Under the pieces are notes generated by a model, which saw only the letters and a list, made by a program, of their open reading frames with translations, was not told the DNA's origin and made no database searches. Below, piece by piece: positions 37,140-48,169 of a DNA stretch of 64,000 nt. How positions within the stretch are numbered: the first letter of the stretch is position 1; each line of letters opens with the position of its first letter. The translations under genes were made by a program, and so were the position numbers. The stretch lies in NCBI GenBank assembly GCA_038496675.1, contig CM076658.1, forward strand, positions 7,281,573-7,345,572, given 5' to 3'. This stretch comes from Rachycentron canadum (taxonomy: Eukaryota; Chordata; Actinopteri; Carangiformes; Rachycentridae).

Positions 37140-39110
37140 GACCTTATGAATGCGGTACATAAGCATTTAGTACTGAGAGGATATAAATGTGAGGATTTGT
37201 TCGACACTGGTAGGATCTGTCAGAGCAAACCTCCTGCAGCCTAACACACATACTGAACGGCATACCAACTGGAGGGTTCGGTGAAACAATTAGCGATACA
37301 ATAAAAAAAATGAAACATACAATATGAGATCCCTGTCTGGTGTGATAAAGAAGCATGATTGCAATGCTTTCATATGAGTACATAGTAATATTTTTTTTCA
37401 ATTAGCTGTGGTCTCCAAAACACATCAGGATATGGCCGACCTCAGCTGTTCAAAGCTGATTTTTCCCCTACTCGGTAGTTAACAGAAAGCACAGTCAGGT
37501 TTCAAGGAAGAAGCAGTGCGGGTTGTTTAATAGGCTTAGCCTGGTCTTTGGACCTGACCTTTCCCTTTAACAATACTGAGGCCGATGGGCTTGGGCCTAC
37601 TCTGGGAACACAATGACCCGTGGGTGAAGCCTAATCTTCTCCAACTCCATTCTCTCTACTGACCAGACGGCCTTCAACCACAGGCTCTCTGTTGCTCCAA
37701 CTGATGTCTTCCTGCTGAGACAACAGTGCCAAGGAACTGTCAACAGGCCTGGCCCAGCAGGGCCCCGACTGAGCCTCTCACACTGAGCCCTTCAGGGTCC
37801 ACAGGCACCGACACTCCACGCACAGAGTGCAAGTGCCGCTCAGTAGAATGTCGAGAATGACAGGAATGCTGGGTGCCATCATGCATCCTGATAACATTTT
37901 ACATCTAAGAGCATGATTAGTGGTCTCTATATTCAGCCTGTCTATGGATGTGATTAAAAAATGGGCTGCTGGGTATTGTAGGTCTGTCATTACAGTGCAG
38001 CGGCTTGTCACTTTGAATAACCTGATAAACTTCCCACATCAAACATATAACCATTAACTATACATTGGTCCACAGTAGCCACATTAATGCAGAATCATTA
38101 TATGTGTAAATTGGGGCTTTAGAAGTCGGGAGTACAGTAAGAACAGCTCAGAAATTGAACATTAACCAAGTGCAGTGGATTTGAGATCTTATAGCGACAC
38201 ACCCATCTCATTTAAAGCTCTGTGGTTCTTTTGTTTAGTCTCATTCTAATTATGCATTGTGAGAAGCTTTTTGGTGGCCAGTATCAACTGAAATAAGATT
38301 AGCCTACGTAACATGCTGCAACAGGAAAAGCAGAGAATAGTTTCTTTTATGATATGTCATATAAAGAGTATTGCAAACAGCACTGTAAATGCATATTTCC
38401 ACACATACAAAACACACATACACAGACCAATGCTCAGGAGCCTTGTCGCAGATGATTACAAATGTCCTCAAACAAACCCCATTGGTGTAGCAAGAGCACA
38501 TCAGATTAAGAAATAAAGCAAGATGTAAAGTAATGCCTCTGATGCTGAATCGCTTTAACTTTTTTAGCGTTTGATCTGTGCAGGTGCTGACAAGGCAGTT
38601 CATTCTTTTCCAAATATTTTCTGGTTTTATTTTTCTTGTGTTCAAATGATGGGCTGTGAAAGGTTGTTCTTTCTTCTCCATGCAAGTAAACTATACAAAG
38701 AGGTGTTTGATCTCTGAAATCCGATCTGTATTTCTAGCATTGTCTCCAGTTCCTACTGTGGCATCTTAAAGGTCAGGAGTGAAAGGCCATTTGATAACTA
38801 CAGAAAGACCTTTTGGCTTTATTACACTGCCTTTCATCTCCTTTCCTGCGGAGGTTAAAACAAAGCATTGCATCCTTTGAAAAAGAAAGGATAAAATGGA
38901 TCGCTTTGGAGCCTCAAGCCTTTTTTTTTTGTCACTGGGGGAAGTCTGGCATCCAGTGTACAAGGAAAAGTCTAGTGGGATATGTTTCTGAGAGAGACTA
39001 GTCTTCTCAGGCACAATTAGCATATGTCCTCTCAACCTTCTACCAAACCTCTCAATGAGACCCTGAAATCCTATTGAGATATTATTACCACTCAAACAGG
39101 GCATTACACA
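37140..39110. other. Intron 1 segment, mostly unremarkable
   Basis: Ordinary intron with a second MEF3 core TCAGGTTTC at 37495-37503 and a GC-richer stretch at 37540-37800. No gene was recognised. Confidence 0.5.
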
Positions 39111-39120
39111 AAACATCTAA

Positions 39121-39180
39121 AGCACGCACGCACACACATTCATACAGGTACACATACACACACTCACATACACATACAAT
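39121..39180. repeat. Degenerate (CA)n tract
   Basis: CACACA, CATACA and CACTCACA units, imperfect. A similar tract lies at 39475-39530. Confidence 0.8.
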
Positions 39181-40303
39181 CAAAGCTCAATGACACCCAC
39201 TTCCCACTGAATATTCCTTTCTTTTTAATGGTAACCTTGGGAGACGGGCCGCACCAGCGCGACACTTAACAGCCACTAGTCTGAGAAAAATGTTTTTGAT
39301 ATGCTTGTGTCATTTAATCATCCACATTCTGCCGAGGCTGTGCAGGACAATTTTGCAGGATATTAACTCCCAACTAAACCCTGGCTTGTATCATTTGTGG
39401 GGCCAGTCAAGCAGGAGTCCCAGGAGGAGCAGAGACTTCCTCCTCACAGTCGTAGTAATCTAAGCTTGACTGGGCGCACGCACTCACATACACTCACACA
39501 CACTCACACAAAACTACTGACAAACACACAGCTAATAGACAGGTAGAATGAACCATAAAGGAATAAAAGTATCAGGAAATGTATGGCGCAAATGAAGCCC
39601 TTTACTGACAGTCACACCAGTAAAAGGATGAGTGTATTTGTGATTTGAGCGATCAAGTTACAACAATAATACCGTTGATGATATACTCTACTAGGTTGTG
39701 CTGGGGGGGAAAAAAAAAGCTTTTTGTGTGCTAAAGATATGCATATGTATACATATATATTAAGAGACAGTGAAATTACTTTCTTTTCTTTTTATTTCCA
39801 CACCAAAGTTAGAGATTGAAGAGTATTCGTAAAAATGTCACTTTAACGTGATCCATTTGGACAGCTCACATTGCTTAATGGGGTAGGAAATTCATTTTTT
39901 CTGCTGTGGAACAGACATAGTGGATGATGTGATTCTATGCAAAATATATGAAGCCATTACTAGAAAAATGCATGAGTTTCAATAGTTGCGAAAGAGAAGA
40001 AAAAAAAGTATCTCATTGCAGGAGGCTATCCCTATTCTTTACCAGGGACCGTCACATACACACACACACACAATGCAAAAGACAGCAAAGGCAACTGATG
40101 AAAACCATTTTTGTTCCATCACAAAGAACTAGGTCACCCTCTCATAATTGTCAATCATGCAATAAATCTCTCTGTGGCACAAATGAATACGGCATTGGAA
40201 ATGAGACAAAGCTTATTGGCATGCTATGTCAGCTTGACTCAATTCATCCTCCTTTTCACACAAGACCATTCATATGTGAAGTTGTGCAAGGGTGTCTCTC
40301 TCT

Positions 40304-40315
40304 CACACACACACA

Positions 40316-40359
<44 letters not shown>
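40304..40359. repeat. (CA)n microsatellite
   Basis: About 27 CA units with one AA interruption, followed by CT-rich and degenerate CA sequence to about 40420. A shorter CA run lies at 40058-40071. Confidence 0.95.
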
Positions 40360-40362
<3 letters not shown>

Positions 40363-41099
40363 TCCCCCTCTCTCTCATACTCATGCACACACTCTCATTG
40401 AGCATCTAGCACACACACTCACACGCTCCTAATGTGAAAGTTACCCAGGATTAATGTATGTGGACAGATCATTTCAGCCAAGGGCTGCTTTATTATCATA
40501 ACCATGTTTATTTCCATAGAGAACATGTCTCACTGTATTTTCTGCATTGGTGTGGAATTACCAGAAACATATACTGTTACAACACATTGCTTTCAAGGCA
40601 TTAGCACATGCATGGTCTGAGTCTGGCAACTTACGATCACAGTTAAAGTGATTCCTACCACACAACTTTCTGTTGAGTGATTTTTTTACGTCTGACAACG
40701 TGATCCAAGATTTCTTTAAGGACAATCAAACTATCAAACTGAACTGCACTGATTCCTGACTTCCCAACTAACCTCATACCACAAAGTCGCACCAGAGGTC
40801 TGTTTCGTGCTATCTGATTGGCTAGGAGCATTGGCTTGACACAGCACTACAGCTCCATCCACTGAGGTTTGTGTCACGTCTCTGAGGACCCAACTGTCAC
40901 TCTTTAAGAGGAGGGTAATAATAGCCAGGCGCCACAGCAAGTGGTGGCACAGGCGATTTTAAAGAAACATCAGGGAGACGGTGACATTTGAGTCTACGAG
41001 GAGAGAAACCCAAGCGCTGCAACCAATAAAGACTCCCACTGATATTCTCACTAGGCTTAGAGGGAGAGAGACAGAGGCAGAGCGACAGTGTGAAAGGCA

Positions 41100-42080
41100 A
41101 AGAGAGATGTCAGTGTTAGATGAAAATGTGTTGACCTGGTGATATTGATACCCCGCTCATAACCTCTACAGGTGTGCGATGCCGTCAGGAAGCAGCTCTG
41201 GGTGTGGCTATCTCTGTGGATAAAAGCCAGAATTGCAGACCTTATCATTTTACAGTACGACGAATGAGCTGCCTGGTTCACTCTGAACTGCTGACAGCTG
41301 AATGACACTGTACTGAAAAGCATAAGTTTTTTTTTTTTTTTCAAGGGGATAATGCTGCTTTTAAAAAAAAGTAATACATTAGCTAATTAAAAAACACTTT
41401 TTCTTTTGATTTGAGTTTGACCGTGGGAACATTATAACTTATTACTTTTCTAATTTAAGAAATATTCAGATGACAGTGACCTTCGGTTTAAAGACTGAAT
41501 TTTGATTGAGCAGATTCAGCAAGGTTAAAGAGATTTTTTTTTTTTCATAATTTGAAAGACAGATCTGGAACAATCTGGTGATCAGTGTCCAACACTGTTG
41601 CCAGAACTAGTCATCTTGATATGACCTATAAATGTAATAAGGGGAGACTCTCGCTTGGTAATTTGCCATTTGCAGCAATTGATATTGGGACATACTTCTT
41701 ACAAAATATTCCTGAGAAGTAAGAGAAACTTGTCACACAAATAAAATAAACAAGAAATCATCACTTCAACATCAGCAGCATTGTTCTCATAATTAATCAC
41801 TAATGCTGATTTAGTTTGTATTGTTAATGAAGTTTCTAATTTACTTTCCACAAACTATCTGTTGCCTGCATTGAACACCAGAGTCTCTGAAACTCAGAAC
41901 ATAATTTTGTGTCTACCCTGCTGGTTCATAAGGAGCTCACTTTATGCACATTGTTAGTTATAATTCAATGCAACAAATTGACTGCATAAAGTGTTTCTGG
42001 TGTCTAAGTGAATTCAGACTTCACATAAATAGCTGTGGGGCCGTTTTCTTAGTTTTTCATCAGAAGGTATTGACTGAGCA
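41100..42080. other. Intron 1 segment with little distinctive content
   Basis: AT-rich intron with T(16) near 41327-41341 and T runs near 41535. No gene was recognised. Confidence 0.5.
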
Positions 42081-42819
42081 GCTGCTTTGAACCACCACAG
42101 AATGTGCTGCTAGTCTCAAGTGTCATTAGCTTCAGGGCTTTTCCAGCTAGCGCCAGGTAAAGATTAGATAACAATCAGCCCTTTAATAGATACTGTTGGA
42201 GGCACTGGAGCCGTTCCTGTGCTGCGCAGTTCATCTGAAGCTAACAACAGAAGAAGAGAGAGTGGAAACCGATGTCATTTCCTCCCTGGTTTCTTTTCTG
42301 TGATGTACCGCTGAGCCCAACGAGGAACAAGGCTGTTGTTGAATTACATGTAACTGTTGGCTGAAACTAGTGTCATTGTAAGAATGTGTGCCTGTCTGTC
42401 TGTGCTTGAGTAGGTCCAACTAGAATTTGGTACATTTCTAGTGTGAGCTTTATTTAACAGGAATACTACAGTATATTAAAGATGTTTGATATATTTGATT
42501 ATTTTGATATTAAAAGTGTATCTGTCAAGTTTGAGCAAAATAAAAAAAGTTGTTTTATATGTGTGTTGCTTCACTTCACTGGAATTCCAAAAGTACAAAG
42601 GACTTTTTGTTAGAGGGCATTCCTTTCTTAATATACTTCAATTATTAAGGAGGAGTCCTCTGTATTGAGTAGAGAGCTCCAAAAACATTTGACACTGGAG
42701 AAATAACATCTGCATGTTTACTCAGGAGAGGATTCATCCCTGATAGCCCCCACGAAAATGAAGAGAGGGGAGACAAAAAACAAGTGGAGGAAATTTGTGG
42801 AATCCCATCTGAGATTGCT

Positions 42820-43095
42820 TCCCTGATGGATTCCTTTTCCTGTCAGCTCAGACGAGAAATGAAGCCAGGGAAAATTAACTCCTGATACAGCCACGCTGAA
42901 TTAGACAGAGCGGGAAGAAAAAAAAAACTACACACTTTTTAAGGATTCCAGCCTTGTCATTTTCAATTTTCTGCTCTTTGGACATGCTTGTATTCAGATT
43001 CCCCAACATCTATTCGCCATATCAATCCTAATTAGACAATCTGGGCCCACGAAGGATGGGAGCGGAGTTATTTGCATAATTTAATCATAAATACT
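42820..43095. promoter_or_regulatory. Candidate conserved enhancer with an octamer
   Basis: Contains CCATATCAATCCTAATTAG and an exact octamer ATTTGCAT (43070-43077) followed by AATTTAATCATAAATAC. Only a short A run at 42920-42929 interrupts the complex sequence. Confidence 0.35.
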
Positions 43096-43699
43096 CAGTG
43101 ATACATATTTCCAAATGCATTTGTACAATTATCTTTTCATCCTTGGGGCAAAAGTATTAATATGATTAGGCAATAATTCTTTAAAAAAGGGGGAAAATAG
43201 GAAACCAGCAAGTGTGCACTCTTTTTTAAACTCCAGCTTTGGGCTATATGAAAAATTAATTAATTTCTGAAGAAAATCAATTTCTCTATGTGACCATATT
43301 AGACAGAGCCAGGCAAGGGCCTGCATTCCTTCTCCAATCAGGAAATCTCATCTGCTCCCTCTAACTTCTGTCAGTAGCATTTAACATCCTGGTACGAGCA
43401 TCAGTGACTTTTGCTATGCTCCCTAAATGTGCTGTAATGTGAAGGAGCCCGTGAGTGAAGACAAGCCGTGGAGCTCTGGCTGGCGAAAGAGGAGAACAGA
43501 AATCAGACTGACCCAAAATCTATTGCTGCTCTGTCAGGCAATCAGTCTCAAGTGTAAAATCATCAGGTAAAAATCACTGTTAACAAATCTAGCTTAATAT
43601 GCCAGATAAGTCATATTGACAGATATATTTTAAACAGCTTAAGTCTGTTGTCTATAAAAATCAAAGCTAATACTCCATTACGGTTGGTGAACAAAGTAA

Positions 43700-43990
43700 A
43701 AATAGGTCATTTTAATATACTGATCATTGTGGAAAGATCTGATGTCGATTTTAAACCATTCCATTTTGGTGGAAGAATTAATTGGTAATTCAATTGCTGT
43801 TGCCGATTCAGTAAAGACATGCAAATAAGATAGGAGCTTGGACAACTAATGCATCCGACAGGCAAATTAACAATACAGGCCTCTTTGCCATGCAAATAGC
43901 CTCTAAATCCACAAATGACATTAGACAGTGTCAAACAAAGCCTCTTTAACAAGTGAAATCTGTGGTTTCGACAGTCTTGGGTCAGCATTA
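43700..43990. promoter_or_regulatory. Candidate conserved enhancer with two octamers
   Basis: Two exact ATGCAAAT octamers on the same strand (43819-43826 and 43890-43897), with GAATTAATTGGTAATTC (43776-43792) between the block start and the first octamer. The second octamer follows a near-match SOX half-site (CTTTGCC). Confidence 0.4.
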
Positions 43991-44411
43991 TTGTAAGCTA
44001 CAAAAATGTGATCTTGGGGAAAATGAAGAAAATGAATGTTACTTTTTGTCAACTGAGCTCATCTGTGGATTTTTCTAAAAAATGTTTTAATTTGCACTTG
44101 TTACAGCTGAGTGAATGTCAAGTCAATAAAGCAATTCTGATTTTCAAGGAGACTATTTGCGAAAAAAACAAAACAAAACACCTTGCCACCATCTGCCAAC
44201 TGCACAGTTGACTTGAGCACATGTACTGTACCTAATCAAATTTAGCAGAGCCCCACAGAAGGATTAAACATGTAAAAAAATAAATAAATAAAAAGAGAAC
44301 TTTAAATGCTTTTTTTCACTCCGATAAAGAAACAACACACAATATGAGGGCCAATTTGACTTTCAAGAAAGTACTTGAATAGATTTGGATTTTAAACAGC
44401 TTTGTATACCA

Positions 44412-44490
44412 TTATCTCTCTCACCCTCTCTCTCTCTCTCTCTCTCTTCCTCTCTCTCTCCCCCCTTCTCTCGCTCTCTCCCTCTCTCTA
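44412..44490. repeat. (CT)n tract
   Basis: TCTCTC runs with CCC interruptions, nearly all pyrimidine on the plus strand. Confidence 0.9.
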
Positions 44491-44929
44491 ATCAGGCATC
44501 TGTCACTCTGTTTTTGAAGTTATTATCGCCCAAGCTCCCTCTTGGATGTGGTTGCTGGGTGACGGGTATCTTAGCACCCACTCTGACTGGGAATGATTTG
44601 AATGGAATCCAGAAATCTCCCCTGAGTACCTGTAAACACATCCGTGCCTTGTAGAAAACAAATATATTATAAGAGAGCTCAGCAGAGGAGAGGAGGGAGA
44701 GAGACAAGCTGGCACCCTCAGTGGCAGCTCACACTGAGCGCTAAACAAAACAATTACCGTCATTTGCAAATATGTGTGTTTAGGCATAAACACTCAAAGT
44801 AAGAACAAGAGAGGTGATAGCTCTTACAACACTTGCTGTCATATCAGTATCAATTAGATATATTTGTTTTACGAAAAAGTCGTTTCACTGTGACCTGTCA
44901 CTCATAACATTTCAGAGTCAGATCTGTTT

Positions 44930-45310
44930 GACTGAAACGAGCCGGGGAAAATCTATTTAAGAAGGGCATGTAAGTGAAAAGCCGTCCCATTCCCAGTGGT
45001 GGGACATTGTCTGGGGCGTGTGGTTAACCTTCAGGGGTAGACAATGATTGTCAATTAACTGCTGCATTTCTGCGCCCCAGCATCGGATAGCCTGCCTCTA
45101 CAAAGCAGACCAATGAGAGATATGCGATATCTCTGCACCGCCCCCCCACCCCCCATGTTATAATAACCTTTTAGAGAGTTCAAGTGTCACACAGCAATAA
45201 GAACCTTTTCCATCCCACCGCAGGGAAAATGAAAAGGAAAACAAGTAGCTGGAACAGAGGGCTCCTGGAGGGCTCCTGGAGGGCCAGAGTCATAATGTAG
45301 GGGAGATTAC
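44930..45310. promoter_or_regulatory. Candidate conserved enhancer with a SOX palindrome
   Basis: GACATTGTC (45003-45011), the palindrome GACAATGATTGTC (45040-45052), TCAATTAACTG, and an 8-bp inverted repeat AGAGATAT-GCG-ATATCTCT (45116-45134). A C-rich run at 45139-45154 interrupts it. An 11-bp tandem repeat closes it at 45257-45284. Confidence 0.35.
45257..45284. repeat. 11-bp tandem repeat, 2.5 copies
   Basis: Unit GAGGGCTCCTG repeated in direct, perfect copies. Confidence 0.85.
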
Positions 45311-46130
45311 TGAACCTGGATCAGTGTGGGAGCAAGAGCGAACACTGCTAATCTGGCACAAGAGTCCTTAGGAAAATGAAGGGGTCGAGAATGACTATAT
45401 TCCTAGTATCTTTAAAGATTAACAATAATTACTAAAAAATATGTCACTTATTAGGCAAAGTGCACATAGTTCAAAAAGCATGTAAAAGGAATCAGAAATG
45501 TTCACGTCTGAATGTCTCACTTAAATACGAAATAATTAAATAAATACGTAAAAAAAAAAAAACAAGACCACAATTCTGAAAAACATTGTTGTCTATTTAA
45601 TGTGTTCAGAAAGTGTTATGCTAAAGTAAGCATAGTTGGGAACAATTTGGTTGGGGCTTGTTTGTGTCCACATCAAAACTAAACCAGCGGGATGCAGCGG
45701 TGCTCTGTGATGCTATTCACATTCACACTGTGTGCAAAATGAGAGTAGTGTTGTTTTAACACAATAGACCGTGGGAGGGGAAAAAACAGCATGTGAAATA
45801 GTAAGACCCATTGTACAGGAGTATTATTCACTTCATTGTTACTACTCCGCCACTGTATAAAAAGAGTAGTGACATTGTTGTAATAGGGTGAGATGAAAAG
45901 CTAAACTATCTCAGGCAGCAGGCTGTTGTTGTGTAACCTGAGCAGGTTAACCGGTGAACTCAAATACTTGTTATCTTACAGTAAGTCGGTACAAAAGAAA
46001 CATCAACTTTGGAGAGGGAACTTGTTTTCACCTACAGGGCAACCTGTGTCCTGTTTACTCCCACTGATCATTTTGTCAGCAACAATTCAATGACAGACGG
46101 AGAGAAGCACACATCCCAGCAAATAAAATC
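45310..46130. other. Intron 1 segment with little distinctive content
   Basis: AT-rich ordinary intron with an A(12) run at about 45551. No gene was recognised. Confidence 0.5.
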
Positions 46131-46149
46131 AACTTATTCTAAGTAACAG

Positions 46150-46430
46150 AAGCCTTTTATCCAGCGGATGCCTCACTGTTCCATGATGTAATTCTCCAAA
46201 TGGGGCAGGCAGGCGGGCAGGCCGGGTCTGAGTGATTGATTTCAGCCCAGCACCGGGAGAACCTGGCTGCTTTCAGAGACAATTACAGTCCTGTCCATGT
46301 GCCCGTAATAGCCCAGCACTTTAGCGTCATTAAAGCGACGCGAGGTACTGCATTATCCTTTAACCCCATCGCTGGCCATCCCCCCATTGACAACCCAGAG
46401 AGTTCAACCACATACTTTGTCACCTGAAGC
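46150..46430. promoter_or_regulatory. Candidate conserved element, CpG-containing
   Basis: Complex sequence with GATGTAATTCTCC, GAGTGATTGATTTCAGCCC, CCCGTAATAGCCC and CATTAAAGCGACGCGAGG. Its CpGs are retained in otherwise CpG-poor intron. Confidence 0.4.
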
Positions 46431-46488
46431 CCCACGCCAGGCTTGAGAGGAGGATCACCACACAGTATGTTTCTCTCTATAGAAAGAA

Positions 46489-46503
46489 GGGGGGGGGGGG
46501 GGG
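46489..46503. repeat. Poly-G run (G15)
   Basis: Fifteen consecutive G on the plus strand. Confidence 0.9.
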
Positions 46504-46941
46504 TTCTGCTCCCTTGATGCTTTATGTAAATGATGCTTAAGCACCAAAGTGTACAGGTGAGTTGTCAAGACGATTGCTGCTGGAATGGACACATGGAACT
46601 GCTGCATATTCATTAGCTCCAAATATTGTATGTACATGTCTAAGGCTGACTGTTAAAGCATAAAAGGAAGGAGAACTGTAAAAACTATTGGCTACTGAAA
46701 AATTAAATACGTGAATTACATGAGAAGATTTACAATTAAAACTGCCTCACTGTGATAAGAGCTCTCTCAAGTTTCCCTCAAAATGTTACTAGATTTAGTA
46801 ACATAAGATCTGACCAGGCTTTGAGGATCAAACTGAACTCAGCCTCATCATACACAGGGACCTTAACGACATAAAATTGTATATTAAGAAAAATATGTTT
46901 GCACAGCAAATCCATTTGTGTGTATCTCCATTAGCATACGC

Positions 46942-46981
46942 TTCACACGCTTGTGATACTGAAGTATCACAAGCGTGTGAA
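46942..46981. repeat. Perfect palindrome with 19-bp arms and a 2-nt centre
   Basis: Left arm TTCACACGCTTGTGATACT (46942-46960), centre GA, right arm its exact reverse complement (46963-46981). The flanks show no further pairing and no transposon termini. Confidence 0.95.
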
Positions 46982-46989
46982 AAATTGTG

Positions 46990-48160
46990 CATTCTAAAAG
47001 TCCAAATTTTGTTTGACCTCACATATTAATTTTCCAAAAATAATATATGCTTTTAGGCTGAGGCTCAAAGTGACTTAAAGTGTTTATTGTTATTCTCCCA
47101 CTGATGTGAGTCTTTCCATCATATTTGCATTTCCAACTCATTTCTGGCTGGGAGATCAATATGGAATCAATCATAGTGACAGGTAAGATGGTAAATTTGA
47201 CCAGGCTGAACCATCCTGTGAGACTGAGCGATACATCAAAGCTAGGAGCAACACAACAGTAAAAATGGCTTTTAATCAAATATTGATCTCAACTTAAATC
47301 ACTCCATATTAAAACATATAAAGCAGAAAATATTTGATTTGGTAATGTGGGGTAATGCATTAATTTTCACACGTAGCTGTTTACCTTGTTCACACTATAT
47401 TAATTTCCTTCCTTTCCTGTTTGATTAAGGCACATTCTCGTGTGTGTGAGAGAAAATTATCCCTTGCATTTACAGTGTGAAAAAAACTGGCTACATACAC
47501 ATTTTCAACAGGATCCATTAGTGTATTATAAACTCTTCAAGAAATGTGCTGACCACCAATACTAAAAAAACTACAATTAACAAAAAATATTCCATGTTAT
47601 CTAATTATGATAATCTAGGTTTTTGTATAGTTTATGCTCTAAAAAAAAAAAAAAAAAAATTGAACTTACAGTGAGATCATAATACCCCTTGGCAAGGACA
47701 TACAACCAGCTATAACCTACTTTTATTTCAGTCATTTAAAAATAAATTTGAGTTGGTAAATTAAAGAGGAATTACAGTAAAGTGTGGCTCATGAAAAATG
47801 ACAAGGCTCCTGTTTCTGAAATTGTCTTTGCAGGGGCAGCTCTACACCTGAGGTTTATTCAACAACATTGTGAAACTCAGCAGAGGTGTAGTCTACATTA
47901 TCGATTCATTTGTTCAGAGGCAGACAGGCTATCCATCATGGCACAGCTTTGCCCTGCACGTGTTGAAAAACTTTCACTAAACTTTTCCTCTGATGTTGCG
48001 CGCTGGCCTCTTCCCGTCCAACAGAGAAGTACCAGCAAGTTACTTGAACGTTGGGATGGAGTTTGACAGACACGCTGATGCACACTCACACACACCTACA
48101 CACGATAAAACAACTCGGCTGATGGGTTGATCATGTCGCTTGAACCACTTGTTTTATAGA
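46990..48160. other. Start of intron 1, little distinctive content
   Basis: AT-rich intron with an octamer ATTTGCAT (47123-47130), an A(19) run at 47641-47659 and a degenerate CA stretch at 48080-48105. No gene was recognised. Confidence 0.5.
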
Positions 48161-48169
48161 GGGAAAATG

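Noticed and set aside
39737..39760. AT-rich palindromes such as ATATGTATACATAT
   Set aside because: Short alternating A/T sequence forms palindromes by chance; no further structure was seen.
45118..45160. C-rich run considered as part of a promoter or G4 element
   Set aside because: A short homopolymer-like C run without further supporting features.
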